Shown here: positions 35,556 to 45,072 of the stretch, piece by piece
How positions within the stretch are numbered: position 1 is the first letter of the stretch
How the letters are laid out: each line of letters begins with the position of its first letter
Assembly (NCBI GenBank): GCA_019623805.1
Contig: CP053680.1
Coordinates: forward strand, 4,070,001-4,134,000
DNA length: 64,000 nt
Direction: 5' to 3'
Origin: Gammaproteobacteria bacterium (ex Lamellibrachia satsuma)
GTDB lineage: Bacteria; Pseudomonadota; Gammaproteobacteria; Chromatiales; Chromatiaceae
Notes under the pieces: model-generated
The model's input: the letters and a program-made list of their open reading frames with translations, nothing else
Databases searched by the model: none
Told to the model about the DNA's origin: nothing
Position numbers and translations under genes: made by a program

Positions 35556-37184
35556 TTAGTTTTTTCGTTTTGGCGAGTAGTTGTCGGGGATCAGCACCGT
35601 GGCCTTGCGTTGCACCTGATCATCCCGGTAGGGGAAATCGATGGTGTAGTGTAGCCCGCGACTCTCTCTGCGGCTCTGGGCTGAACGAATGATCAGGTCT
35701 GCCACGTCAACCAGATTACGTAGTTCCAGCAGATCGTTGCTGACGCGGAAATTGCCGTAGTATTCGCCGATCTCCCTTCGCAATAGTTCGACCCGGCGTT
35801 TGGCGCGTTCCAGTCTTTTATTGCTGCGTACGATACCGACATAGTCCCACATGAAGCGTCGCAGCTCGTCCCAGTTGTGTGAGACCACCACCTCCTCGTC
35901 AGAGTCGGTAACCCGGCTCTCATCCCAAGGGGGAAGTTCCCGGGGGAAGGGGATTTTGTCCACATTCCTATGGATATGCTCAGTAGCCAGTTCAGCAAAC
36001 ACCAGGCATTCGAGTAGGGAGTTACTGGCCATGCGGTTGGCCCCGTGCAGCCCGGTATAGGCCGTCTCTCCTATGGCGTAGAGACCCGGCAGGTCTGTTT
36101 GTGCCTGGTGATCGGTCATTACTCCACCACAGGTGTAGTGAGCGGCGGGCACAACGGGAATGGGTTCACGGGTGATGTCGATGCCAAAATCAAGGCAACT
36201 CTTGTAGATGGTTGGAAAGTGCTCCCTGATGAAGTCAGCCGGTTTATGACTAATATCGAGAAACAGGCAGTCGGCGCCGATACGTTTCATCTCGTGGTCG
36301 ATGGCTCGGGCAACGACATCTCTTGGAGCCAACTCGGCACGTTCATCGAAGTTGGGCATGAAACGACTGCCATCCGGCAACAGTAGATGCCCCCCTTCTC
36401 CCCGAACCGCCTCGGTAATAAGAAATGTCTTTGAGTGGGGGTGGTAGAGGCAGGTGGGGTGGAATTGTATGAACTCCATATTCGCCACCCGGCAGCCTGC
36501 TCGCCAAGCCATGGCAATGCCGTCCCCGGTTGATACATCGGGATTGCTGGTGTAGAGGTAGACTTTACTGGCACCGCCGGTTGCAAGTATCACGAAGCGC
36601 GCACGAAATGTGTCAACCTTGCCGTTTTTCTGGTTGAGAATATAGGCACCAAGGCAGCGCCTGGTTTTTTGGACGCCGTTTTCGCCGCCGGAAATCAGGT
36701 CGATAGCAATATGGTAATCGAATATCTCCACATTCGAGCGTGACATCACCTGGGATTCCAGGGTCGATTCCACCTCTTTCCCTGTTGCGTCCGCAGCGTG
36801 AATAACTCGACGGTGGGAGTGTCCTCCCTCCCGTGTCAGGTGGTAACCACCACTGCTGACAGCAGAGTCGTCGCGGGTAAAGTGGACGCCCTTGGACATC
36901 AGCCAGTCGATGCTTTTGGGTCCGTGTTCGACCACCAGCCGGACGGTATCCTCATCACAGAGCCCGGCGCCGGCATCAAGAGTATCTTCGACGTGAGAGG
37001 AGAGTGTATCCCCCTCATCCAGCACTGCCGAGATACCACCCTGGGCATAATATGTGCTGCCCTCTTCAAGCTCTCGTTTGGAGATGACCGCAACTTTCAG
37101 GTCCTCTCGCAGCCGCAGGGCCAGGCTGAGTCCGGCAGCACCGCTGCCGATGATCAATACGTCGTGGAGGTGATCTTTAGTCAT
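35556..37184 (-). CDS. nadB: L-aspartate oxidase NadB
   Basis: NadB (542 aa) is the flavoenzyme that oxidises aspartate to iminoaspartate, the first step of NAD synthesis. The FAD motif VLIIGSGAAGLSLAL is near residue 9; YYAQGGISAV, the HSHRRVIHAAD segment, EFIQFHPTCLY and AAHYTCGGVMTD are the family's active-site stretches; GANRMASNSLLECLVF follows. Its place divergent from rpoE-rseABC is conserved in gammaproteobacteria. Confidence 0.97.
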   Translation of the reverse strand: MTKDHLHDVLIIGSGAAGLSLALRLREDLKVAVISKRELEEGSTYYAQGGISAVLDEGDTLSSHVEDTLDAGAGLCDEDTVRLVVEHGPKSIDWLMSKGVHFTRDDSAVSSGGYHLTREGGHSHRRVIHAADATGKEVESTLESQVMSRSNVEIFDYHIAIDLISGGENGVQKTRRCLGAYILNQKNGKVDTFRARFVILATGGASKVYLYTSNPDVSTGDGIAMAWRAGCRVANMEFIQFHPTCLYHPHSKTFLITEAVRGEGGHLLLPDGSRFMPNFDERAELAPRDVVARAIDHEMKRIGADCLFLDISHKPADFIREHFPTIYKSCLDFGIDITREPIPVVPAAHYTCGGVMTDHQAQTDLPGLYAIGETAYTGLHGANRMASNSLLECLVFAELATEHIHRNVDKIPFPRELPPWDESRVTDSDEEVVVSHNWDELRRFMWDYVGIVRSNKRLERAKRRVELLRREIGEYYGNFRVSNDLLELRNLVDVADLIIRSAQSRRESRGLHYTIDFPYRDDQVQRKATVLIPDNYSPKRKN

Positions 37185-37291
37185 ATTTGCGGGGCGGGGT
37201 GGATACAGTGATAATGCGCACTTAAATCAGACTGCATCCTAGCGCAAATCGATGGTTCATTGAACCAGCTCAATAAAGTATGGGATCGCAC

Positions 37292-37318
37292 GAACTTATT
37301 CATTCTATGGTTGTCAAT
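37292..37318 (+). promoter_or_regulatory. Probable sigma-E autoregulatory promoter
   Basis: GAACTT at 37292-37297 is followed after 16 bp by TCAAT at 37314, close to the sigma-E consensus (GAACTT-N16-TCTAA/TCAAA). It lies ~48 bp before the rpoE start, as expected for self-activation. Confidence 0.6.
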
Positions 37319-37365
37319 GAGACTGAGCGTAAGGAAGCGCGAGTCACGAGGAGGGTAAAGCCCGG

Positions 37366-37944
37366 ATGGGCGAGCGGCAAGTCGATCAGGAACTGGTCAT
37401 CCGTGTACAGCAGGGCGACAAAAAGGCTTTCGATGTGTTGGTGCTCAAGTACCAACAGAAGATTGCCAATCTGGTCTCCCGTTACATCCGGGACTCTCAC
37501 GAGGTGTTGGACGTCACACAGGAGGCCTTTATCAAGGCCTACAGGGCGCTTCCCCGGTTCCGTGGCGAGAGTGCCTTCTACACCTGGTTGTACCGCATTG
37601 CTATCAATACGGCTAAGAATTACCTCGTAGCCCAGGGTCGGCGCCCACCCTCGTGGGATGTGGAACCTGAAACGGCGGAACAATTGGATGAAGGTTCGCG
37701 TCTTAAGGAGTATGGGACGCCAGAGAACCATGTGTTGACTGAAGAGATCACCACGACGGTACAGCATGCGATTGATGCCTTGCCGGAGGATCTGCGCACA
37801 GCCATCATTCTGCGTGAGCTTGAAGGAATGAGTTATGAAGAGATTGCCGAGGCCATGTCCTGTCCAGTCGGCACAGTGCGCTCCCGGATATTCCGGGCTC
37901 GCGAGGCGATCGATAAACGTTTAAAACCCTTGATTAACCCATAA
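37366..37944 (+). CDS. rpoE: Extracytoplasmic stress sigma factor RpoE (AlgU)
   Basis: An ECF sigma factor of 192 aa. Region 2 is at ~22-90 (YQQKIANLVSRYIRDSHEVLDVTQEAFIKAYRALPRFRGES), region 4 at ~130-185 (LPEDLRTAIILRELEGMSYEEIAEAMSCPVGTVRSRIFRAREAI). Sequence and length are those of RpoE/AlgU, which controls envelope stress genes. It heads rpoE-rseA-rseB-rseC, followed by mucD, the same gene order as algU-mucABCD of Pseudomonas. GAGG upstream fits ATG 37366. Confidence 0.97.
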   Translation: MGERQVDQELVIRVQQGDKKAFDVLVLKYQQKIANLVSRYIRDSHEVLDVTQEAFIKAYRALPRFRGESAFYTWLYRIAINTAKNYLVAQGRRPPSWDVEPETAEQLDEGSRLKEYGTPENHVLTEEITTTVQHAIDALPEDLRTAIILRELEGMSYEEIAEAMSCPVGTVRSRIFRAREAIDKRLKPLINP

Positions 37945-37959
37945 AAAGTGGTTACGGCA

Positions 37960-38517
37960 ATGATAGAAAAAGAGCGCGAAAAACTGTCCGCATTGACGGA
38001 TGATGAACTATCCGCCTTTGAAATTCCCGGTGCGGTAAAAGAGCTTATCCACAGTGAGGATCAACAAGCTTCCTGGAGTCGTTACTACCTGATTGGTGAT
38101 GTGATGCGTCAGGAAACAGGGCCGGCTGTAATGCCAAGCCTGGCAGCTTCAATCAGTCAGCGTCTGGAGGATGAACCGGTAGTGCTCGCTCCGGGTAACA
38201 TCAGCCGCAGATGGGTTAAACCCGTTGCCGGCGCAGCAATCGCTGCTTCAGTGGCGCTGATGGCTGTGACGGTTGCGCCGCAGTTTATCAACCCGGAGCA
38301 AGGTGGAGCCTCCCTGCCACAGGTTGCGGTAAATCAATCATCCAATGAGCGTACCTATGCCAACCAGAAGGGTACACGTTGGGAGTTGCTGGCCAAACCT
38401 GAAGTTGAATCCCGTCTGAACAGTTATCTGGTAAATCACCAGGGGTATGCTCCAGCCGGCAACATGAAAGGAATCATGCCGTATGCGACTTTCGTAAGTT
38501 ATGACGGAGCACGGTGA
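37960..38517 (+). CDS. rseA: Anti-sigma-E factor RseA (MucA)
   Basis: A 185-residue inner-membrane anti-sigma factor. The cytoplasmic N-terminus (EKLSALTDDELSAFE...SWSRYYLIGDVMRQE) is the sigma-binding RseA domain. One membrane segment lies at ~86-103 (VAGAAIAASVALMAVTVA), followed by a periplasmic tail that RseB would bind. Under stress it is cut by DegS- and RseP-type proteases to free RpoE. ATG 37960 is chosen because it begins the conserved MIEKEREKLSAL; a GTG at 37948 is possible. It follows rpoE by 15 bp. Confidence 0.93.
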   Translation: MIEKEREKLSALTDDELSAFEIPGAVKELIHSEDQQASWSRYYLIGDVMRQETGPAVMPSLAASISQRLEDEPVVLAPGNISRRWVKPVAGAAIAASVALMAVTVAPQFINPEQGGASLPQVAVNQSSNERTYANQKGTRWELLAKPEVESRLNSYLVNHQGYAPAGNMKGIMPYATFVSYDGAR

Positions 38518-38524
38518 TTGCTTC

Positions 38525-39571
38525 ATGAAGAGTATGGGATGTCGTTTTGCCTGTCTCTCCCGGCCCGCCGGGACCGCCTCTCTTCTTCGGTCTGGCATGA
38601 CGGCATTTTGCGGATTTGCGCTCTTTCTGCTCCTCTTTGCCGGCTCAGTCACGGCATCTGACGATGAAAATGTAGCGCGCCAGTGGCTGGAGCGCATGAT
38701 GGAGGCTGTCAGGGTTCTCGAATATCAAGGGACATTCATCTATCTGCACGACAATCAACTGGAGACAATGCGCATCATCCATGCGATAAGCGACGGTCTG
38801 CCCCATGAACGATTGATCTCGCTCAATGGTGCGCCCCGTGAAGTGATACGTGACCGGGACTCTGTTACTTGTGTCATGCCGGAATCACAGCAGGTCTCTA
38901 TCGACAAGCGGCCACCAACTAATAAATTCCTCGACCTGTTACCTGAGAATCTTGAGCAAATCTCATTGAGCTATGCGTTCCGTACGCTTGGTGAGACAAG
39001 AGTCGCTGATCGTCAGGCCAAGGTCGTGGCGATCATCCCGCGAGACGGTTTTCGTTACGGTTACCGCTTCTATCTGGATCAGGAAAGTGCACTTCCACTT
39101 AAGTCCGACCTTATGAATGAAGAAGGGAAGGCGGTGGAACAGACGATGTTTACCGAACTGGAAGTGGGTACTGCAGAGTTGGGTGTTGTTGTGCACAAAG
39201 GTGCTCGCAAAGCTGTCGATGCAAATTCAAATACGCCTGAAAGAACCCCAAGCAGTGTCGCAAACTGGTCGTTCCGTAAATTACCGGCCGGTTTTACCCT
39301 TAGTGTGCAGGATCTGTTGCCCAACTCAACGGATGGCGAGATGGTCGAACATTACGTTTTGAGTGACGGTCTTGCCTCTCTCTCGGTGTTTATCGAGCCG
39401 ATTGGTCAGATCACTGCCCTGGAGGGCGTTTCACGCTTGGGCGCAATCAATGCATGGGGTGGACAGGTGGATGACCATCAGGTTACAGCCGTAGGTGAAG
39501 TACCTGCTGTGACTCTACTCAGCGTGGTGAAATCCATGCATCGAACTCAAAAGACCGCTCGTGCCGAATGA
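38525..39571 (+). CDS. rseB: Sigma-E regulator RseB (MucB)
   Basis: A 348-residue periplasmic protein that binds RseA and protects it until mislocalised lipopolysaccharide or porins are sensed. It has an unusually long N-terminus (~50 residues) before the mature part starting ASDDENVARQWLERMMEAV; a hydrophobic signal core (FCGFALFLLLFAGSVTA) precedes that. Family motifs include LEYQGTFIYLHDNQLETMRIIHA and FRYGYRFYLDQESALPLKSDL. ATG 38525 lies just after the rseA stop; earlier in-frame starts overlap rseA. Confidence 0.93.
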   Translation: MKSMGCRFACLSRPAGTASLLRSGMTAFCGFALFLLLFAGSVTASDDENVARQWLERMMEAVRVLEYQGTFIYLHDNQLETMRIIHAISDGLPHERLISLNGAPREVIRDRDSVTCVMPESQQVSIDKRPPTNKFLDLLPENLEQISLSYAFRTLGETRVADRQAKVVAIIPRDGFRYGYRFYLDQESALPLKSDLMNEEGKAVEQTMFTELEVGTAELGVVVHKGARKAVDANSNTPERTPSSVANWSFRKLPAGFTLSVQDLLPNSTDGEMVEHYVLSDGLASLSVFIEPIGQITALEGVSRLGAINAWGGQVDDHQVTAVGEVPAVTLLSVVKSMHRTQKTARAE

Positions 39572-40035
39572 TTGAGGAAAATGCAACCGTGGTCTCCTGC
39601 GAGGGCGATCATGCAGTTGTGGAAACCAGGCAAAAGGCAGCTTGTGGTTCCTGCCACTCTGCAGACAGTTGCGGCACTTCCGTGATCTCCGGACTCTTCA
39701 AGCGCAAACACAATCAATTGCGGGTTTTCAATGCTGTTGGAGCCAAACCCGGGGAACGAGTCGTTATTGGCCTGCAGGAGAAGGCGCTGGTGAACGCATC
39801 GTTTGTAGCTTACCTGTTGCCCCTGTTTTTTATGATCTCTTTCGCCCTTGCCGGGCAGGAGTTGATGGGACTGTACTTCCAACCTGCAGGGGAACTCATC
39901 GCTATTTTATGTGGTCTATTGGGACTGATTATTGGATTGTTTCTAACACAATGGTATGCCCGGAGGAAAAAACGCGACAGCGCCTTCCAGGCTGCTATTC
40001 TCCGCCAGGAATCGAACAGTTCAATACAATTTTAG
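39568..40035 (+). CDS. rseC: RseC/MucC family membrane protein
   Basis: A 155-residue inner-membrane protein with an N-terminal cysteine motif (CGSCHSADSCGTSV, ~26-39) and two membrane helices (~76-98 and ~104-125). RseC proteins modulate sigma-E and take part in electron-transfer complex assembly in some bacteria; the cysteines may bind an iron-sulfur cluster. The ATGA overlap with rseB shows operon coupling. It is the fourth gene, as in E. coli and Pseudomonas. Confidence 0.93.
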   Translation: MIEENATVVSCEGDHAVVETRQKAACGSCHSADSCGTSVISGLFKRKHNQLRVFNAVGAKPGERVVIGLQEKALVNASFVAYLLPLFFMISFALAGQELMGLYFQPAGELIAILCGLLGLIIGLFLTQWYARRKKRDSAFQAAILRQESNSSIQF

Positions 40036-40041
40036 GCGAAA

Positions 40042-40117
40042 GGGTCGGGGTCAAAGTTGATGGGCATCCGGTACTGAGTGTCTTGTTGCTTTGATCAAAT
40101 TTGACTCCGCCCCCTAC
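40042..40117. repeat. Degenerate GGGTCGGGGTCAAA inverted repeat
   Basis: GGGTCGGGGTCAAAGTTGAT at 40042 is mirrored imperfectly by ATTTGACTCCGCCCCC at ~40099-40114. It is a worn relative of the perfect 17-bp palindrome at 49240-49306. It fills most of the rseC-mucD gap. Confidence 0.55.
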
Positions 40118-40153
40118 AAATTCGCGTATACCGGCTATGCAAGGAGTTAGTTT

Positions 40154-41578
40154 ATGAAATCCCTTAACCCCCCCCTGATGCAGTGGACGGTTCTTGTCCT
40201 GGTTGCTTTGCTGAGCATCCCGGCACAGGCACAACTGCCGGACTTTACAAAGCTTGCGACGGAAAATGCGCCATCGGTAGTCAATATCAGCACTCACCAG
40301 CAGCAGAACATCCGTCAGCAGATGCGCCGATTCAACATCCCGGAGATCCCGGATGACAACCCTTTTGGTGAACTGCTGAAGCGGTTTCTCGATGAGCATG
40401 GAAATCTGCAAGAGGACGAGGTGGAGAAACAGTCTCTCGGTTCAGGTTTCATCATATCTCCCGATGGTTATATTCTCACCAACAACCATGTCGTTGCGGA
40501 AGCGGACGAAATCATCGTCAGGATGCACAATCGGAGTGAATATGTCGCCAGGCTAATTGGCACAGACGAGCGCAGTGACGTGGCGCTGATCAAGATCGAA
40601 GCCACTGACCTTCCTGTGGTGAAGGTCGGCAGTTCAAAAGAGTTGAAAGTTGGTGAATGGGTATTGGCCATCGGCTCTCCTTTTGGCTTCGACCATTCGG
40701 TTACCGCCGGTATCGTCAGTGCAAAGGGGCGAAGTCTGCCGAGCGAGAACTATGTGCCCTTCATTCAAACCGATGTTGCCATCAATCCAGGCAATTCAGG
40801 TGGTCCGCTCTTCAATCTCAAGGGCGAAGTGGTTGGGGTGAACTCCCAGATCTACAGCCGCTCCGGTGGGTTCATGGGACTCTCTTTTGCAATCCCCATT
40901 GATGTGGCGATGAATGTAGCGGATCAGTTGAAGACCCGTGGCCGAGTGAGTCGTGGATGGCTGGGAGTGCTGATTCAGGATGTAACGGGCGAACTTGCCG
41001 AAAGTTTCCACATGTCCCGTCCGCGTGGCGCCTTGGTTGCCCGAGTGTTGCCAGACAGTCCTTCCTCCCAGGCAGGCCTGCAAGTGGGTGACGTAATACT
41101 TAAGTATAACGGTACCGAATTGCGCAGCTCATCTGAATTGCCGCCGCTGGTCGGCAGCAGTCGTGTCGATCGCCCCGCACGCCTGGAGGTATTGCGTGGC
41201 GGAGAGAATATCACTGTCATGGTCAATATAGGTGAGTTACCTCCTGAGGAGGGTGCACAACTGGCCCAGCAAGTGGAACCCCAAATCGTGAAAAACCGGC
41301 TTGGCGTGACTGTCTCTGATCTTACCGAAGAGCATCTCAGTCAGTTTTCGCTACCAGCAGGTCAGGGTGTAATGGTCGATTCGGTGATGGGCAATGAGGC
41401 GCGTGAAGCAGGCGTCAGGGAGGGTGATGTCATCATGATGTTGAATAACACTAATGTTGAGAATGCGAAGCAGTTCGAACGATTGGCCAAAAGGTTGCCT
41501 GGCGGCAAGACGGTCGCCTTGCTGGTACACCGTACCTCTGGCCCGATGTTCCTGGCGCTGCGTGTCCCGGAGGAATGA
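40154..41578 (+). CDS. mucD: Periplasmic serine protease MucD (DegP/DegQ family)
   Basis: A 474-residue HtrA protease for periplasmic quality control. A signal peptide (VLVLVALLSIPAQA, cut near residue 27) precedes the trypsin-like domain with catalytic His in TNNHVV (~112), Asp in SDVALI (~142) and Ser in NPGNSGGPLFN (~215). Two PDZ domains follow (~265-350 and ~375-465). Its place after rseC matches mucD in Pseudomonas, where it dampens AlgU activation. Confidence 0.96.
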   Translation: MKSLNPPLMQWTVLVLVALLSIPAQAQLPDFTKLATENAPSVVNISTHQQQNIRQQMRRFNIPEIPDDNPFGELLKRFLDEHGNLQEDEVEKQSLGSGFIISPDGYILTNNHVVAEADEIIVRMHNRSEYVARLIGTDERSDVALIKIEATDLPVVKVGSSKELKVGEWVLAIGSPFGFDHSVTAGIVSAKGRSLPSENYVPFIQTDVAINPGNSGGPLFNLKGEVVGVNSQIYSRSGGFMGLSFAIPIDVAMNVADQLKTRGRVSRGWLGVLIQDVTGELAESFHMSRPRGALVARVLPDSPSSQAGLQVGDVILKYNGTELRSSSELPPLVGSSRVDRPARLEVLRGGENITVMVNIGELPPEEGAQLAQQVEPQIVKNRLGVTVSDLTEEHLSQFSLPAGQGVMVDSVMGNEAREAGVREGDVIMMLNNTNVENAKQFERLAKRLPGGKTVALLVHRTSGPMFLALRVPEE

Positions 41579-41817
41579 CACCACTAAAACTGTTCTATCG
41601 TGATGGTTGCCACCTATGTGAAGATATGCTGGAACAACTGCAGCAGCTCCAGAAGGAGCAGATGTTCCCACTGGTGTTGGTCGATATAGACTGCGATCCT
41701 GCGATGCTGGCCAGATATAACGACATTGTGCCGGTGCTCGAAAATGGTGATGGAATCCGGTTGAGTGAATATTTTCTCGATGAAGCCGGACTGCGGCGCT
41801 ATTTGCAGGGAGGCTGA
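41575..41817 (+). CDS. Glutaredoxin-like small protein (DUF836)
   Basis: An 80-residue thioredoxin-fold protein with the redox motif CHLC at 12-15 and the glutaredoxin-like VPVLENGDG cis-proline stretch. The ATG overlaps the mucD stop (ATGA). This small gene is commonly placed between mucD and lepA in gammaproteobacteria. Its substrate is unknown; a role in thiol-disulfide exchange is inferred from the fold. Confidence 0.88.
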   Translation: MTPLKLFYRDGCHLCEDMLEQLQQLQKEQMFPLVLVDIDCDPAMLARYNDIVPVLENGDGIRLSEYFLDEAGLRRYLQGG

Positions 41818-41912
41818 TTTGGTATGATTGTCGCCTTTTGCGGCATCTGCGCTCACCTGGGTTGGTTTCAGGAACGGAGGTTCCTATTACTGGCCCGGAT
41901 ATCATCAACTCC

Positions 41913-43718
41913 ATGACTGATTTGCGACACATACGGAATTTTTCCATCATTGCCCACATTGATCATGGCAAATCCACGATTGCTGATCGTTTCATACAGG
42001 TGTGCGGTGGGCTGAGCGAACGCGAAATGGAGTCGCAAGTACTTGATTCCATGGATCTCGAGCGGGAACGGGGCATCACCATCAAGGCCCAGAGCGTCAC
42101 GCTGGACTATACGGCGAAGGACGGAGAGACCTACCAACTCAACTTTATCGATACACCGGGTCATGTGGATTTCTCATACGAGGTTTCCCGTTCCCTGGCG
42201 GCCTGCGAAGGGGCTCTGCTGGTGGTCGATGCCGCGCAGGGGGTAGAAGCCCAGAGCGTGGCCAACTGCTATACCGCCATCGAACAGGGCCTGGAAGTGA
42301 TGCCGGTACTGAACAAGATCGACTTGCCCTCGGCGGAACCGGAGCGGGTGATCAACGAGATCGAAGAGATCATCGGCATCGATGCGTCCGAAGCCATCAA
42401 CGTTAGCGCCAAGACCGGTCTGGGTATCAATGAACTGCTGGATGATCTGGTCAATAGGATTCCTCCACCGGAAGGTGATTCGGATGCTCCGCTACAGGCA
42501 CTGATCATTGACTCCTGGTTTGACCCCTATGTGGGGGTTATCTCTCTGATTCGGGTGGTGAACGGTTCCATCAAACCCAAGGACAAGATGTTCATTATGT
42601 CCACGGAGCGGACCTATCAAGTGGAAAAAGTGGGTGTTTTTACGCCCAAGCGGCTCGACAAAACCGTGCTGGGTGCCGGTGAGGTAGGTTATCTCATCGC
42701 CGGGATCAAAGAGATCGATGCGGCGCCGGTGGGTGACACGATCACTCTGGAAAACCGCAAGGCCGAAGCGCCGTTGTCGGGCTTTGAAGAGATAAGACCC
42801 AGGGTCTTTTCCGGCCTCTATCCTGTCAGCTCAGATGATTACGAGAATCTTCGCGACGCGCTACAGAAGCTGCGCCTGAATGATGCTGCGCTGCACTATG
42901 AACCCGAAACCTCCCAGGCTTTAGGATTTGGTTTTCGCTGTGGTTTTCTCGGCATGCTGCATATGGAGATCGTTCAGGAGCGTCTGGAACGCGAGTATGA
43001 CCTTGATCTGATCACAACCGCGCCTTCCGTTGTCTACGAGGTATTGCTCAACGATGGCGAATTGATACGCATTGAAAATCCGGCCAAACTACCGGATCCG
43101 ATGAAGATCGATGAGGTTCGTGAACCAATCATCAGCGCCACCATCCTGGTGCCTCAGGATCATCTGGGTGCTGTAATCACCCTCTGCATAGAGAAACGGG
43201 GTGTGCAAAAATCGATGCAATATCTCGGTGGACAGGTTTCGGTCAATTATGAGCTGCCATTGAACGAGGTGGTGCTCGATTTCTTCGACCGTTTGAAATC
43301 GGTGAGTCGGGGTTATGCGTCTTTCGAATATGAGTTCAAACGCTTTCAAGCGGCGCCTCTCGTTAAACTCGATATTCTGATCAATAGCGAGAAGGTGGAT
43401 GCGCTTTCGCTGATTGTTCACAAAGACCAATCCCAGACAAGGGGCCGCGAATTGACCTCAAAGATGAAAGAACTCATCCCCAGACAGATGTTTGAGGTGG
43501 CGATTCAGGCGGCTATCGGCAGTAAAATCATTGCCCGTACCACTGTCAAAGCGTTACGCAAAAATGTTACCGCCAAGTGTTATGGTGGCGATATTACCCG
43601 TAAACGTAAGTTGTTGGAAAAGCAGAAGGCGGGCAAGAAACGCATGAAACAGGTAGGACGGGTGGAGATCCCTCAGGATGCCTTCCTTGCCGTGCTGCAG
43701 GTGGGAAAAGATAATTGA
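41913..43718 (+). CDS. lepA: Elongation factor 4 (LepA)
   Basis: LepA (601 aa) is a ribosome-bound GTPase of the EF-G type that aids translation under stress and ribosome assembly. It starts MTDLRHIRNFSIIAHIDHGKST with the P-loop at once, then ERERGITIKAQ (switch), DTPGHVDFSYEV and NKIDLPSA. The C-terminal LepA domain ends KQVGRVEIPQDAFLAVLQV. The frame opens at 41838, but conservation begins at ATG 41913. It is followed by lepB, the classic lepAB pair. Confidence 0.97.
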   Translation: MTDLRHIRNFSIIAHIDHGKSTIADRFIQVCGGLSEREMESQVLDSMDLERERGITIKAQSVTLDYTAKDGETYQLNFIDTPGHVDFSYEVSRSLAACEGALLVVDAAQGVEAQSVANCYTAIEQGLEVMPVLNKIDLPSAEPERVINEIEEIIGIDASEAINVSAKTGLGINELLDDLVNRIPPPEGDSDAPLQALIIDSWFDPYVGVISLIRVVNGSIKPKDKMFIMSTERTYQVEKVGVFTPKRLDKTVLGAGEVGYLIAGIKEIDAAPVGDTITLENRKAEAPLSGFEEIRPRVFSGLYPVSSDDYENLRDALQKLRLNDAALHYEPETSQALGFGFRCGFLGMLHMEIVQERLEREYDLDLITTAPSVVYEVLLNDGELIRIENPAKLPDPMKIDEVREPIISATILVPQDHLGAVITLCIEKRGVQKSMQYLGGQVSVNYELPLNEVVLDFFDRLKSVSRGYASFEYEFKRFQAAPLVKLDILINSEKVDALSLIVHKDQSQTRGRELTSKMKELIPRQMFEVAIQAAIGSKIIARTTVKALRKNVTAKCYGGDITRKRKLLEKQKAGKKRMKQVGRVEIPQDAFLAVLQVGKDN

Positions 43719-43789
43719 TGGCAGGTTTCAGTAAGAAATATGAAATCTGCATCTCTCCATAACTAATAATCAGGAACTCCTTCGTAACC

Positions 43790-44623
43790 ATGAATTTTGA
43801 TTTCCCTGCTTTTTTGGTGTTGGCAAGTGCTGTCACTGGTGGAATATGGCTGATTGATGTGCTTTTCTTTGCTCCTGCAAGAAAGCGACGCCATGTAGCA
43901 GAGGCTTCAGCACTAGAGACCAGAAGAGAACCGCTGATGGTTGAGTATGCCCGTTCGTTCTTTCCTGTAATCTTCGCTGTTTTGATCCTGCGATCCTTTT
44001 TGGTGGAACCCTTCCGTATCCCATCAGGCTCCATGATGCCGACTCTGCTGGTGGGTGACTTTATCCTGGTCAATAAGTTTGCATATGGAATACGGTTGCC
44101 GGTATTGAATAAAAAGGTTATCGACCTGGGTTCACCGGAACGGGGAGACGCGGTGGTATTCCGCTATCCCAAAAACCCCGCTATCGACTACATCAAGCGG
44201 GTCGTGGCAGTCCCCGGAGATACCATCTATTATCGGATGAAGACCTTATACATCAATGGAAAACCCATGTCGCAGACACCCGTCGGAGTCTATTCCGGCT
44301 CCGGTGGCGGAGCGCGGGAGACCGGATCTATGAAATCGGTGGAGAACCTTGCCGGTGTTGAACATGCGATTCTGGCGCATCCGATGGCTGGAGACTTTGC
44401 CATGGGCTGCAATGTATTGATTCGGGGCCCCATTACCATACCTGAGGGCCACTACTTCGCAATGGGTGACAACCGTGACAACAGTAATGACAGTCGCTGT
44501 TGGGGACTGGTGCCGGATCAAAATCTTGTCGGAAAGGCCTTCGGAATCTGGATGAACTGGGATTCCATGAAAGAGGGCTTCCCACCAATTGCCTGGGAGA
44601 GGATTGGCAGAGGAATCGATTAA
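43790..44623 (+). CDS. lepB: Signal peptidase I (LepB)
   Basis: LepB (277 aa) removes signal peptides from exported proteins at the outer face of the inner membrane. Two membrane helices (~5-25 and ~58-75) precede the catalytic domain. The nucleophile Ser is in IPSGSMMPTLLVGDFILV (~81) and the general-base Lys in IDYIKRVVAVPGD (~136). GDNRDNSNDSRCWG is the family's C-terminal box. It is 71 bp downstream of lepA and probably shares its transcript. Confidence 0.96.
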   Translation: MNFDFPAFLVLASAVTGGIWLIDVLFFAPARKRRHVAEASALETRREPLMVEYARSFFPVIFAVLILRSFLVEPFRIPSGSMMPTLLVGDFILVNKFAYGIRLPVLNKKVIDLGSPERGDAVVFRYPKNPAIDYIKRVVAVPGDTIYYRMKTLYINGKPMSQTPVGVYSGSGGGARETGSMKSVENLAGVEHAILAHPMAGDFAMGCNVLIRGPITIPEGHYFAMGDNRDNSNDSRCWGLVPDQNLVGKAFGIWMNWDSMKEGFPPIAWERIGRGID

Positions 44624-44697
44624 GACGCTAAAGATTAGTTCCCGGTTTAATCGATATTTATTCTGTCTCCCCATATAGATACTGAGGTTTGAAATAC

Positions 44698-45072
44698 ATG
44701 CTTTCCATTAAAAAACAACATGGGCTGTCTGGCATCGGTTGGCTGTTTGTCCTCAGTTTGATTGGATTCTTTGTGCTCATGGGGTTAAAGATGGCGCCGG
44801 TATATATGGAGCATTACACGATAAAAACTGCTCTTGAGTCATTGGAGCGCGAACCGTTCATCGGTCAGAAACCCGTCTCAGCAATACGCAAGATGTTTAT
44901 GCGGCGTCTGGACATCAACTATGTCACCAACATCAAGAAAGATCACATCAAAATCAAGCGCTCAGGCGGCAGTACGACCATTGATGTAAATTATGAAGTA
45001 CGTGAACATCTTTTTGCCAACATGGATGTGGTAATGACATTCAATGAATCTGTCATGCTGAACGCCAATTGA
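44698..45072 (+). CDS. DUF4845 membrane protein
   Basis: A 124-residue protein with one N-terminal membrane helix (GIGWLFVLSLIGFFVLMGLKM, ~10-30) and a periplasmic domain. It belongs to DUF4845, usually found between lepB and rnc; function unknown. The opening KKQHGLSGIGWLFVL resembles a pilin-type leader. GAGG 10 nt upstream favours ATG 44698 over the TTG at 44689. It overlaps rnc by 4 nt. Confidence 0.87.
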   Translation: MLSIKKQHGLSGIGWLFVLSLIGFFVLMGLKMAPVYMEHYTIKTALESLEREPFIGQKPVSAIRKMFMRRLDINYVTNIKKDHIKIKRSGGSTTIDVNYEVREHLFANMDVVMTFNESVMLNAN

